Counted from the stretch's first letter, positions 24,730 to 36,875 are shown. The stretch: DNA of 64,000 bases from Taudactylus pleione (GCA_031769625.1 JAUIMM010000115.1:13872501-13936500); one strand, 5' to 3'. A program made the numbers and translations. Notes: generated by a model not told the origin, from the letters alone.

Positions 24730-25372
24730 CTTTAGACTAGGGGTGTGCACCGGCCACTTTTCGTGTTTTGTGTTTTGGTTTTGGATCTGGATCTTTCTTC
24801 GTGTTTTGGATCTGGATTGGTTTTGCCAAAACCACCCTTCCGTGTTTTGGGTTCTGGGTTTTGTGTTTTGGATCTGTATTTTTTTTTTAAAAAGCATAAA
24901 AACAGCTAAAATCACAGAATTTGTTGGTTTCTCTGCTCCTATGCTATTATTAACCTCAATAACCTTAATTTCCACTCATTTCCAGTCTATTCTGAACACC
25001 TCACACCTCACAATAGTGTTTTCATGTCCAAAAGGTTGCACCGAGGTAGCTGGATGACTATGCTAAGCGACACGAGTGGGCGGCACAAACACGTGACCCA
25101 TCTAGGAGTGACACTGCAGTGGCAGACAGGATGGCAGTTAGAAAAACTAGGCCCCAAACTGTACATAATGCAAAGAAAAAAAAGAAGTGCAAGATGGAAT
25201 TGTCCTTGGGCCCTCCCACCCACCCTTATGTTGTATAAACAGGACATGCACACTTTAACAAATCAATCATTTCAGCGCCAGGGTCTGCCACACAACTGTG
25301 GCTGAAATGATTGGTTCGTTTGGGCCCCCACAAAACAAGCTGGCAATTAATGTGTCCCTGCACAAACTGGCT

Positions 25373-28300
25373 CTACGGAGGCAAGATGTCATCCTCATCC
25401 TCCTCATCCACCGATTCCTCACCCTCTTCAGTGTGTACATCCTCATCCTCACAAAGTATTAACTCGTCCCCAATTGAATCCACCACCACAGGTCCCTCTG
25501 TACCTTCTGGAGGCTGGTCTCCCTGGAAGAGCTGATAATTCATTTTGATGAACATCATCTTCTCCACATTCTGTGGAAGCAACCTCCTACGCCTTTCGCT
25601 GACAAGGTTCCCGGCTGCACTAAACACTCTTTCGGAGTACACACTGGAGGGGGGGCAACTCAGGTAAAATAGAGCCAGCTTGTACAGGGGCCTCCAAATT
25701 GCCTCTTTTTCCTGCCAGTACAGGTATGGACTGTCTGACATGCCTACTTGGATGCTGTCACCGATGTAATCCTCCACCATTCTGTCAATGGTGACAGTAT
25801 CATATGCAGTGACAGTAGACATGTCAGAAATTGTTGCCAGGTCCATCAGTCCGGACCAGATGTCCAAACTTGGTCCTGCCTGCCCTGCATCACCGCCAGC
25901 GGGTTGCTTAGGATACCTAAGTTTTTTCCTGGCAGCCCCAGTTGCGGGAGAAAATGAAGAAGGAGCCGTTGACGTGTCACGTTCCGCTTCAGCTGACAGT
26001 GTGTTCACCAGCAGGTCTTTGCACCTCTGCAGGCTTGTGTCGGCCGGAAAGAGAGACACCACATAGGCTTTAAACCTAGGATCAAGCACGGTGGCCAAAA
26101 TGTAGTGGTCTGATTTCAACAGATTGACCACCCTGGAATCCTGGCAAAGCGAATGAAGGGCTTCATCCACAAGTCCCACATGCCGAGCGGAATCGCTCCA
26201 TCTTAGCTCCTCCTTCACTTTCTCCAGCTGCTTCTGCAAAAGCCTGATGAGGGGAATGACCTGACTCAAGCTGGCTGTGTCTGAACTGACTTCACGTGTG
26301 GCAAGTTCGAAGGGCTGGAGAACCTTGCACAACACGGAAATCATTCTCCACTGCGCTTGAGTCAGGTGCATACCCCCTCCTTTGCCTATGTCATAGGTGG
26401 ATGTATAGGCTTGTATGGCCTTTTGCTGCTCCTCCATCCTCTGAAGCATATAGAGGGTTGAGTTCCACCGCGTCACAACCTCTTGCTTCAGGTGATGGCG
26501 GGGCAGGTTCAAGAGTGTTTGCTGGCGCTCCAGTCTTCGGCACGCAGTCGCTGAATGGCGAAAGTGGCCAGAAATTTTTCGGGCCACCCAAAGCGTCTCC
26601 TGCACGACCCCTGTCGCTTTTCAGAAAATTCTGCACCACCAAGTTTATTGTGTGAGCAAAACATGGGACGTGCTGGAATTTGCCCAGATGTAATGCCCGC
26701 ACAATATTGGTGGCGTTGTCAGATATCACAAATCCCCAGGAGAGTCTAAGTGGGGTAAGCCACTGGGCGATGATTTCCCTCAGTTTCTCTAAGAGGTTGT
26801 CGGCGGTGTGCCTCTTACTGAAACCGGTGATACACAGCGTAGCCTGCCTTGTAACGAGCTGGCGTTTCTGAGATGCTGCTACTGGTGACGCTGCTGCTGT
26901 TGCTGCGTAAGGTGATACATCTACCCAGTGGGCTGTCACAGTCATATAGTCCTTAGTCTGCCCTGTTCCACTTGTCCACATGTCCGTGGTTAAGTGGACA
27001 TTGTGTACAACGGCATTTTTCAGGACACTGAGGACACTTTTTCTGACGTTTCTGTACAGTCTCGGTATCGCCTGCCTAGTGAAGTGGAATCTAGACGGGA
27101 TTTGGAACCGGGGACACACTACCTCCATCAATTGTCTAAATCCCACTGCACTAATGGCGGATACCGGACGCACGTCTAACACCAACATAGCAGTCAAGAC
27201 CTCAGTTATACGTTTTGCTTCAGGATGACTGCTGTCGTACTTCATCCTCCTCGCTAAGGACTGTTGGAGGGTCAATTGTTTAGTAAAAGTAGTGGTGTTC
27301 CTACTTCCTCTCTGGGATGATGAACGACTCCCAGCAGCAGCAGCAACAGCAGCAGCGGCAGCAGTAGGCGTAGCAATGCAGGATCCTCCGGAGGAATCCC
27401 GGATAGGAGAGTCAGTCATGCCAGTGATATGGCCTGCAGGACTACTTCCGATCCTGACTAAGGAGGAAATTGACGAGGAGGGAGTTGACGGTGTGGTTTG
27501 CAGGCGCTTGGATACAACAGGACAACGGGATTTAGGTGTCCCTGGACTGCTTACGGTCTGAGCCAAAGTTTCTGAACTTGACAGTAACTTTTTATGAACG
27601 CGCTGCAGGTGCCGTATAAGGGAGGATGTTCCTAGGTGGTTGACGTCCCTACCCCTACTTATTTCACCTTTACATATGGTACATATGGCAAGACAGTTGT
27701 TGTCCGGATTTGGCTAGAAATATTGCCAGACCAAAGAGGTGGAATGTTTGGTCTTCTGCCCAGGCATGACCGTGATGGGCTTTTTCATCCCACGGACAAC
27801 AACTGTCTCCCCCGGAGCCTGATTTAAACAAACCACATCACCATCAGAATCCTCCTCGCCAACTTCCTCCTCAGCGCCAGCTACACCAGTATCCTCATCC
27901 TGTTGTACTTCAACAGTGACATCTTCAATTTGCATATCAGCAAGTGGACTGTGGGTGCTCCTTTCAGCACTTGCAGGGGGCGTGCAAATGGTGGAAAGAG
28001 CCACCTCTTCCCGTCCAGTGCTGGGAAGGTCAGGCATCGCAACCACCACCACACTTGGACTCTCCTTGGGGATTTGTGATATCTTCTTAGAAAGCACAGT
28101 TCTTCGCTGTGCTTTTGCCAGCTTAACTCTTTTGATTTTTTTAGTGGGAGGAGTGCTTCCATCGTCATGTGAAGCTGAACCACTAGTCATGAACATACTA
28201 GGGATCGACCTTAGCCGTTCCTTGCCACTCCGTGTCGTAAATGGCATATTGGCAAGTTTACGTTTCTCTTCAGCTGATTTAAATGTCTTTTTCAAGGTCA

Positions 28301-28490
28301 TTTTCCTGAACTTTGCCATTTGGGATTGTATGTGCCCTCTACTATGACATTGGGCATCGGCCTTGGCAGACGACGTTGATGGCATGTTATCGTCTATGTC
28401 ATGACTAGTGGCAGCAGCTTCAGCACTAGGAGGAAGTGGTTCTTGATCTTTCTCTATTTTATTTTTATCGGAGAAAGTTTGGTCCTCCAT
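25373..28490 (-). pseudogene. hAT transposase with BED zinc finger, two lesions
   Basis: The product would be a cut-and-paste transposase. From ATG at 28490 the N-terminal 258 residues are acidic and low in order. A BED zinc finger follows (LVWQYF, then CLAICTIC and HLQRVH) and is broken by one TAG codon at 27716-27714 just after the WxYF motif. The same frame continues through LTTDMWTS (first catalytic acid, near 26985) and VISDNATN (second, near 26720). A frame change at about 26610 shifts to the frame that ends at 25373 with the hAT dimerisation domain (YSERVFSAAGNLVSERRRRL, near 25590) and an acidic tail. Only these two lesions were seen in about 1,000 codons, so the copy died recently. 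The type fits ZBED-like hAT enzymes. Confidence 0.9.
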
Positions 28491-28509
28491 TTATGTTATA
28501 TCGATTTGA

Positions 28510-31500
28510 TATATACGTGCGGCTAAACACAGAAAATAATTTTTTTTTTGGTTTGGACTGGAGTGTACTTTGTGGGTTACAGCACCCTTTAACGGTCAAG
28601 CCAGCCGGCCCTTTACTTATGACACAGGCGCACTCTTGGCACTACTTTGTTGATGCACGTGCGGCTACTGCGCACACAATTCACAAACACAGAAAATATT
28701 TTTTTTTTGGTTTGGACTGGAGTGTACTTTCGGGGGTTACAGCACCCTTTAACGGTCAAGCCAGCCGGCCCTTTACTTATGACACAGGCGCACGCTTGGC
28801 ACTACTTTGTTGATGCACGTGCGGCTACTGCGCACACAATTCACAAACACAGAAAATAATTTTTTTTTGGTTTGGACTGGAGTGTACTTTCGGGGGTTAC
28901 AGCACCCTTTAACGGTCAAGCCAGCCGGCCCTTTACTTATGACACAGGCGCACTCTTGGCACTACTTTGTTGATGCACGTGCGGCTACTGCGCACACAAT
29001 TCACAAACACAGAAAATAATTTTTTTTTAGGTTTGGACTGGAGTGTACTTTTGGGAGTTACAGCACCCTTAACGGTCAAGCCAGCCGGCCCTTTACTTAT
29101 GACACAGGCGCACGCTTGGCACTACTTTGTTGATGCACGTGCGGCTACTGCGCACACAATTCACAAACACAGAAAATAATTTTTTTTTGGTTTGGACTGG
29201 AGTGTACTTTCGGAGGTTACAGCACCCTTTAACGGTCAAGCCAGCCGGCCCTTTACTTATGACACAGGCGCACGCTTGGCACTACTTTGTTGATGCACGT
29301 GCGGCTACTGCGCACACAATTCACAAACACAGAAAATAATTTTTTTTTAGGTTTGGACTGGAGTGTACTTTCGGGGGTTACAGCACCCTTAACGGTCAAG
29401 CCAGCCGGCCCTTTACTTATGACACAGGCGCACGCTTGGCACTACTTTGTTGATGCACGTGCGGCTACTGCGCACACAATTCACAAACACAGAAAATAAT
29501 TTTTTTTTTGGTTTGGACTGGAGTGTACTTTCGGGGGTTACAGCACCCTTAACGGTCAAGCCAGCCGGCCCTTTACTTATGACACAGGCGCACGCTTGGC
29601 ACTACTTTGTTGATGCACGTGCGGCTACTGCGCACACAATTCACAAACACAGAAAATAATTTTTTTTTTGGTTTAGACTGGAGTGTACTTTCGGGGGTTA
29701 CAGCACCCTTAACGGTCAAGCCAGCCGGCCCTTTACTTATGACACAGGCGCACGTTTGGCACTACTTTGTTGATGCACGTGCGGCTACTGCGCACACAAT
29801 TCACAAACACAGAAAATAATTTTTTTTTTGGTTTGGACTGGAGTGTACTTTCGGGGGTTACAGCACCCTTAACGGTCAAGCCAGCCGGCCCTTTACTTAT
29901 GACACAGGCGCACGTTTGGCACTACTTTGTTGATGCACGTGCGGCTACTGCGCACACAATTCACAAACACAGAAAATAATTTTTTTTTTGGTTTGGACTG
30001 GAGTGTACTTTCGGGGGTTACAGCACCCTTAACAATCAAGCCAGCCGGCCCTTTACTTATGACACAGGCGCACGCTTGGCACTACTTTGTTGATGCACGT
30101 GCGGCTACTGCGCACACAATTCACAAACACAGAAAATAATTTTTTTTTTGGTTTGGACTGGAGTGTACTTTCGGGGGTTACAGCACCCTTAACGGTCAAG
30201 CCAGCCGGCCCTTTACTTATGACACAGGCGCACGCTTGGCACTACTTTGTTGATGCACGTGCGGCTACTGCGCACACAATTCACAAACACAGAAAATAAT
30301 TTTTTTTTAGGTTTGGACTGGAGTGTACTTTCAGGGGTTACAGCACCCTTAACGGTCAAGCCAGCCGGCCCTTTACTTATGACACAGGCGCACGCTTGGC
30401 ACTACTTTGTTGATGCACGTGCGGCTACTGCGCACACAATTCACAAACACAGAAAATAATTTTTTTTTGGTTTGGACTGGAGTGTACTTTCGGGGGTTAC
30501 AGCACCCTTTAACGGTCAAGCCAGCTGGCCCTTTACTTATGACACAGGCGCACGCTTGGCACTACTTTGTTGATGCACGTGCGGCTACTGCGCACACAAT
30601 TCACAAACACAGAAAATAATTTTTTTTTAGGTTTGGACTGGAGTGTACTTTCGGGGGTTACAGCACCCTTAACGGTCAAGCCAGCCGGCCCTTTACTTAT
30701 GACACAGGCGCACGCTTGGCACTACTTTGTTGATGCACGTGCGGCTACTGCGCACACAATTCACAAACACAGAAAATAATTTTTTTTTTGGTTTGGACTG
30801 GAGTGTACTTTCGGGGGTTACAGCACCCTTAACGGTCAAGCCAGCCGGCCCTTTACTTATGACACAGGCGCACGCTTGGCACTACTTTGTTGATGCACGT
30901 GCGGCTACTGCGCACACAATTCACAAACACAGAAAATAATTTTTTTTTGGGTTTGGACTGGAGTGTACTTTCGGGGGTTACAGCACCCTTAACGGTCAAG
31001 CCAGCCGGCCCTTTACTTATGACACAGGCGCACGTTTGGCACTACTTTGTTGATGCACGTGCGGCTACTGCGCACACAATTCACAAACACAGAAAATAAT
31101 TTCTTTTTTGGTTTGGACTGGAGTGTACTTTCGGGGGTTACAGCACCCTTAACGGTCAAGCCAGCCGGCCCTTTACTTATGACACAGGCGCACGTTTGGC
31201 ACTACTTTGTTGATGCACGTGCGGCTACTGCGCACACAATTCACAAACACAGAAAATAATTTTTTTTTTGGTTTGGACTGGAGTGTACTTTCGGGGGTTA
31301 CAGCACCCTTAACGATCAAGCCAGCTGGCCCTTTACTTATGACACAGGCGCACGCTTGGCACTACTTTGTTGATGCACGTGCGGCTACTGCGCACACAAT
31401 TCACAAACACAGAAAATAATTTTTTTTTTGGTTTGGACTGGAGTGTACTTTCGGGGGTTACAGCACCCTTAACGGTCAAGCCAGCCGGCCCTTTACTTAT

Positions 31501-31745
31501 GACACAGGCGCACGCTTGGCACTACTTTGTTGATGCACGTGCGGCTACTGCGCACACAATTCACAAACACAGAAAATAATTTTTTTTTAGGTTTGGACTG
31601 GAGTGTACTTTCGGGGGTTACAGCACCCTTTAACGGTCAAGCCAGCCGGCCCTTTACTTATGACACAGGCGCACGCTTGGCACTACTTTGTTGATGCACG
31701 TGCGGCTACTGCGCACACAATTCACAAACACAGAAAATATATTAT
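28510..31745. repeat. 160-bp tandem array in hAT copy 1
   Basis: About 20 units follow each other at exactly 160-bp spacing (GATGCACGTGCGGCTACTG recurs from about 28652 every 160 bases). Two unit types occur: a T8 run with CCCTTTAAC, and a T9 (or T8A) run with CCCTTAAC, so the length stays 160. Rare variants recur 1,280 bases apart, indicating an 8-unit higher-order repeat. The array sits between the transposase ATG and the right terminus. The identical short reading frames in each unit are by-products. Confidence 0.97.
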
Positions 31746-32085
31746 TTTTTTAGCACTTGGGGGGAGCACCCCTGATGGACAGAGCACCCCCTGGACAACA
31801 CTACAGCACCCCTTTAGGACTGGGACACTGCACAGGACTTTGGAGTGGACACAGCCCCTATGGAGAACTGACTGCACAACACAGTCCAGCCAGCCCCTAT
31901 GGACTTTGAAGTAGTGGACACAGCCCCTATTAACAACAGCAGCACAGCACAACACAGCCAGCCCCTATGGACTTTGAAGTAGTGGACAACAGCAGCACTA
32001 CACTACACTACACTACACAGCACTAACTCCCACCCTCCCTCTTCACTGTCCACAGCCGAGTGAGAAAATGGCGCCGACGCGGGTA
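31746..32085. repeat. Short CAC/CAGC-rich degenerate repeats in the hAT right end
   Basis: Repeated blocks such as CAGCCCCTATGGACTTTGAAGTAGTGGACA occur (near 31886-31925 and 31960-31990), followed by a CACTA run (31997-32020). This may be an older, decayed tandem array. Confidence 0.65.
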
Positions 32086-32094
32086 CCTTATATA
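32086..32094 (-). promoter_or_regulatory. Probable TATA box of the hAT transposase gene
   Basis: The minus strand reads TATATAAGG, followed by GTACCCGCGTCGGCGCC. It lies about 160 bp inside the right terminus and points toward the transposase. A transcript starting here would run through the tandem array before the ATG at 28490, unless it is spliced. Confidence 0.5.
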
Positions 32095-32262
32095 GGATCC
32101 AAAACCCGCGAGACTCGGAAGGCGGGATGATGACGTTTTGCCTCGATGTCAGATCCGAGTCAGGCGGGAAAAGTCGAGCCTGACTCGGATCGGACTCGGA
32201 TCGGGGGGGCTCGGGGGGGTTCGGATTTCAGAAATCCGAACCCGCTCACCCCTTCTTTAGAC

Positions 32263-32915
32263 GGTGTGTTCTGTCTTTTTTTTTAACTATTTATTTTACA
32301 GTGGAGGTACGGGTGCTGGCTGCCTGCTGGCACTTGTAGTTCCACAAGTGCAAAAGGGCAGGTATGCTGACACCTGTAGTTCCAGTGTAAAATACAATAG
32401 TTTATAACTATTTAACACATTATTACCCCCGTACCCACAGCCCAGGGGTCCAGGAAAGAGCACCAGGCTTCAGGCCAAGCCTTGGGTTTTGGGATAGGGG
32501 GGACCTATTCTTGTGGGGGTCCCCACCTCCCCTGAGATCCCCAGTTGGGCTGACAGGCTTGGGGTGCGAATGTTTTGGCCATGGAGACCCGGTGATAGGG
32601 TCTCCTGGCTGTGGCATTACACCCTTGTCGGTTTGAGTCCGGTGCTGGTTTTAAATACAGGGGGCCCCCTACGCAATTTTCCCCCTATATTTAAAACCAG
32701 GACTGGCCCTGCAGCCAGGTGCTGGTTCCGAAATTATGGTGGAACCCTACTCGTTTTGCTCCCCGTAATTTTTGAACCAGACTGGCTGAGCATTCCTGGG
32801 CTGGTTATGTCTTTTGGGGGAGGACCCTACATCATTTTTATAAAATATAAACACTTTAAATTAAGTACACATACAGAAACATACACAAATCACACTTATC
32901 TGTGTATGTTTCTGC
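32263..32915. repeat. Unknown repeat, right of the hAT insertion
   Basis: Continues the 24561-24729 sequence. It holds paired blocks around GCTGGTTTTAAATACAGGGGG and its complement CCCCCTATATTTAAAACCAG (near 32645 and 32682), forming a hairpin. No gene is seen. Confidence 0.5.
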
Positions 32916-32917
32916 CA

Positions 32918-33228
32918 AACTCGCAGCTCAGGAGGAGTTTGAAACTTCAATTTCTCTGCGAGTTTGCTACAATCTTACTCGAGATTGTATTCTCGATTCT
33001 TGGTAAACTTGCGAGTTCTATTTCTTACATGAAAAGTACTTCTGAGTTTGCCCGATAGTGAGTTCTTTCGAGTTAGCAATCTCACCCGAGTTTTACAAGT
33101 GAGAATAAAGAAATCTCTCCCAAACTCACCCGAGTTTGTCTTTAGTAAATTTGCGAGATGATAAACATGCCGAAACTCCCCCGACATTGTCATCTCGACC
33201 AAACTCGAATCTTAGTAAATTTACCCCT
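32918..33228. mobile_element. MITE-like element ending AAATTTACCCC
   Basis: Many short inverted blocks of CGAGTTTG and CAAACTCG types occur, and the right end reads CTTAGTAAATTTACCCC. Gypsy A LTR sequence begins right after it at 33229. The left boundary is uncertain. Confidence 0.45.
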
Positions 33229-33691
33229 AGGAGTCAATATTTGGGTGACGTACTGAGTACACACGCTGGTGATACAGATGCAGGACTGATGTATGACACT
33301 GAGAAACAATGCTTGGATGATGAACTATGCAAATGCCACACTGGTGAATGTCGCTGGAGTACTTCACTAGATGAGTGGAACGTGGAACCTGGAACACTGC
33401 AACAGCAAGTAGTCACTAGAAGTTGTTCAGGCAACTTCCTGTTGCCCAGAGCTCGGCTAAATACCCTTAGGTAGTGATCCATTGGAGGATGATGTCAGCT
33501 GACAGCAAACCATGCTACCATTGGGTGAAGGTTAACCAGGTGATGTAAACTATCATGGCTGCATCCTAGCAGACCCCAGGAATAATCCTCAGTGCATAAC
33601 TCACCATCGCACCTGATGTCTGACCGCTCAGGAGGTCAGGGGAAGCCAGCGCTGAGGTGAGTAATGGCCAATCCTAGGCTGCAAGCTGACA
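33229..33691 (-). mobile_element. Right LTR of Gypsy A, outer fragment
   Basis: Matches 14125-14630 of the left LTR over its whole length (for example GAGTGGAACGTGGAACCTGGAACA) and ends GCTGACA, followed by the duplication CACTG. Confidence 0.88.
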
Positions 33692-33760
33692 CACTGACAC
33701 TAAGGTCACCAGTGGATCCTACCAACACTTCTAAGGTTACCAACAGATCCTGGTTAGGAC
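33692..33760. repeat. Minisatellite (right half)
   Basis: CACTGACACTAAGGTCACCAG continues the array that stops at 13009. About two units remain. Confidence 0.85.
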
Positions 33761-36590
33761 TGGTCAACAGCAGAAGATCAAGAAGAAAGAAGAACAACTG
33801 ACTCAGCTGCCCAGGTGCAGCCTGCATCAGTCAAACTAACATGGTCCAGCAGTGGAAATATGCTTACCCATGTGTGAAAGGCCCAAGGCAGAGGTTATAG
33901 TGTATGTTGCAGGTGTGTGGAGCAGTATTCCAGAGCTGCAATCATGGTGACAGAAGGTGTTTGTTCCTTGTAGGACAGGTCTGTTTGATGCACATGGGTG
34001 CAAAAACAGACCAAGGGCAATTCACAGATAAGCTGTCAGGTGGGTACAACTGACAGCTATCGCCTGGCTATGCAAATGCCATAAACATTTAAAGGATGTC
34101 TCAGGTGCTTGTGCCAGTGATGATGAATACCAGACCAGCTAATAGGTAGGCAGTCCCAGTCCCTTCATTGTGTGTCTGGCCCTAATATTTTTTTATGTTC
34201 CAGAGTCGTCTGGCTGGCTGTGCAACCTCTGAGCATCCTGCAGGTAAAAGTGAGTGGAGTAAGGTAAGTTATGGACTAAGTATCCTCTAACTAACTCTCA
34301 GTAACTATGACATCCTCTAAGTAGCTTACAAGAGCTTGAAAATTAAGATACAGTAACTGACTCTTACAGAGCCAGGGAAGGCTATACAAAAATATCTAAA
34401 CATCTCTTGTTTAGAATTTTCTCAATCGGTAATTATCAAGATTGTCAGAAGAAAAGCTTTCCAATTACCATAAACCAAAAACTTATCTTAGCTAAGCCAG
34501 AAACGTATTGGTAAAATGTGATGTGAACTGATGAAATAAAACTTTTCCTGTTTGGCCATAACAATAAAAGATACATTTTGAAACAAATTGGCATACAATT
34601 GCCAAAGAAAAGAACACCTTTCCTACTGTTAAACAATGGTATGGAAATGCTTTTTATGCTGTATAGCACAAGAAGTGGAAAGAAGAAAGGGTTCAACAAC
34701 ATAACAGCAACTCCTAGTAGCTAATGTCAGCTAATACCAGGGAATAAATGCAATGTTCATGGATATAGCAGACTTTATTCAGATTTGGATGCGCATGTAA
34801 GCGCAAATGCAAAATCCGCCTGGAAAGCAACTTATTTTACAATGAATGTTCAGTACACTATAATCCTGCTATTAGTTCACAGCCACAGAAGTTTTATCAC
34901 ATATGTAGCCCCCAGCTGTCATCATCATCAGCTGACAGCTAGCACCAGGGACCGAGTACTCATACGACTTCCCACTCCAATCCGATGCACAACATGCCCA
35001 TGAGAACTCTCCTTATTCTAGTGACCGTTGGAGGTTTGGTGCTATCATACAGTACACTCTGTCCAGGGGGTATATTTGATTTGCAGGTGATTTGCAGTCT
35101 ATTCTCTGTGCATATTGAAAATCAGGTATTTACTAAATGCAGAATGGACTGAAATTGACTCAATATAACCAGAAAGTAGACTTTAAACTGATTTAGAATG
35201 GAAATAGTACATCAACCAAAACATCAGTACGTAAACATTGAGTTCTATACAAATCTCTTATGCACCAACAGTCATTTTGAAAACCGACTCAAAATGGATT
35301 CAAAATGGACCCAAAATCACTATAATGAATAAACACATCTGAAATAGGTCTATTTAGCTTCTAAAAGTTGTACAATTGGCTGAAATCTCATTATGATGCC
35401 TATAACAGGGGAGACAAGCATGTGGTGCTTTCTGGTTGTTCAAATCATGGCATGTAAAGGCATAGCAATGCTTTTAAATTTTCGTGAATATGCAAATTAG
35501 TATTTGAATGAAGGTGTTTGTGGGTAATATACAGTGCATGTGACCTGTTTTGGACAATAGGGATGCATTTGTATAATTAAGTCGATTTTAAGTTCATTTT
35601 GAGTCCATTTTTGGTTCTATCTGGGTATGGTTGGAATAGGTTTAGAATTTCACATAGAAATCAATGCACCATTGAAATCAGAATGGAACCAAAAATTGAC
35701 TGTTAGTAAATTATCTATTTTGATTAGACACACTGGGGTCGATTTTGTGGGAATGTTAGTTCTATTTTGGTCGATTTTAAACTAGACCCAAATTAAACTA
35801 AATTTAACCCCTGATGCCTCTCCTCTATAGCATCGCATTTCCACCTGGTGAATCAGCAGTGTCCAGTTTCAGAAGTTTGGTCACTGCACAGCACTGTGCC
35901 TTAGTAGCAAGTTATTTTTACTATTGTATTGTAATCTAATTATTCCTTTAATCTGTTTTATGGCATTGTACCAGTGTTTCCTTATTTAGCTACCTTGCTA
36001 ATTAAGCCATCAGGCTCAGGGATCTATTTACCATACCATATTTGATAAATGACGATAATAATCATTATGTATTGCTGCACATTGCATAATGATGTACTGC
36101 CACAATTTAACATACAGACAGACTACTTTTGAAGCCCCATCAAAAGCCCTGCTCTTCAGGGAGGATTTTCTTTTCTCCCTCCTAGTTGAAATGTGACATG
36201 CACATGTGCATAGTAATCTGACCCAACGGGGTTCCGGCGAAGCCTCCCTGGTGTCACTAGTCTCCATTGCTGGGTGTACCTAATGCTGCAGGAAGATCAG
36301 AACCCTGACTCGGATCTGCCCAGTTCTCCTCAGGAGATCAGAACAACGACTTGGCTATGTCCAGATTCACAAAATTCAGATGGATTCAGTTTTCTGGAAA
36401 ACCAAACCGCACAACTCTAGTTGTTATGGCAACTTCTCCACTGGTCCATTTCTCTACTCTTTTTACTGCTTAATACATCAACCCATAAGACGTCCATAGC
36501 TTTATTGTTATATAATATATATAAACACAATATTGACCATAGCATAGTGAAATAAAGACTAAGACACAATTAAAGGTCACATGTTTTATA
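33761..36590. other. Unclassified non-coding DNA
   Basis: No gene recognised. The stretch 35150-35820 contains loosely complementary blocks around GACTCAAAATGGATTC and CATTTTGAGTCC and may be a decayed inverted-repeat element. The part near 36425-36480 (GGCAACTTCTCCACTGGTCC) is half of the MITE type seen at 39204. Confidence 0.5.
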
Positions 36591-36694
36591 AAATTTTAAT
36601 GGCAGAATTAGAATTACGTAAAGGTGACTGTGTAGGTGCTACAAACCCTCAGCTTTTAAACGAATCACTTTAAACAAAATGTAGGATGACTAAG

Positions 36695-36875
36695 ATGCCC
36701 CCCTCCAGGCACAACCAGCATTGTAGAAGTCCTTTACCTTGGCACAGACTGAACGCCTCAGTCTGAAGCACCTAGGTTCATTCACAGAAGCCAGGCCAAC
36801 CTGCATTACTTTGAAGGGTAGATGCCCCACAACAGCCTCTTGCACTACATGTGACCTCTGAGTTGTACTGTCTCT
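36695..36875 (-). CDS. Possible terminal coding exon, unrecognised
   Basis: The minus strand has an open frame that ends with the residues AKVKDFYNAGCAWRGAS and a TAG near 36695. Upstream it contains RCFRLRRSVC with paired cysteines. An ATTAAA signal follows on the same strand at about 36590-36600. A possible splice acceptor (TTTACACCAG) lies near 36895. The sequence is GC-richer than its surroundings and unrelated to the transposons here. I do not recognise the protein. It could be a host 3' exon, a retrocopy or chance. Confidence 0.25.

Larger units (their letters stand above)
24738..32254 (-). mobile_element. Full-length hAT transposon, copy 1
   Basis: An exact 8-bp target duplication CTTTAGAC flanks the element (24730-24737 and 32255-32262). 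The ends are short inverted repeats (TAGGGGTGTGC against AAGGGGTGAGC as the complement). One gene, the transposase, runs on the minus strand (28490 to 25373). Between its start and the right end lie a 3.2-kb tandem array, GC-rich spacer DNA and a TATA box. The right end holds palindromic repeats of CCGAGTC and TCCGA types (32145-32245) that may be transposase-binding sites. Confidence 0.95.
13010..33691 (-). mobile_element. Ty3/Gypsy chromovirus A with nested insertions (20.7 kb)
   Basis: The element starts TGTCACG at 13010 and ends GCTGACA at 33691. CACTG lies directly outside both ends (13005-13009 and 33692-33696), inside the same minisatellite on both sides. Internal order on the minus strand is 5' LTR (right), gag, protease, reverse transcriptase, RNase H, integrase, chromodomain, polypurine tract, 3' LTR (left). 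The right LTR is split: 19365-19559 matches the left LTR from 13010, and 33229-33691 matches its other end up to 14630. Everything between, namely a LINE, an hAT transposon and further repeats, arrived later. Every gene has stop codons or frame breaks, so it is an old, dead copy. Confidence 0.85.

Noticed and set aside
24743..25057. Aromatic-rich 104-codon frame at the hAT left end, repeated at 55861-56184
   Set aside because: It falls in the low-complexity left terminus shared by both copies, has no domain and reads against the transposase transcript.
25311..25535. Serine-rich plus-strand frame
   Set aside because: It is the antisense of the acidic C-terminal tail of the hAT transposase.
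28436..31914. Series of identical 70-codon open frames spaced 160 bp apart, which look like a gene family
   Set aside because: They are the same tandem unit translated repeatedly, use non-ATG starts and change frame with the linker T-run length; no protein logic is visible.
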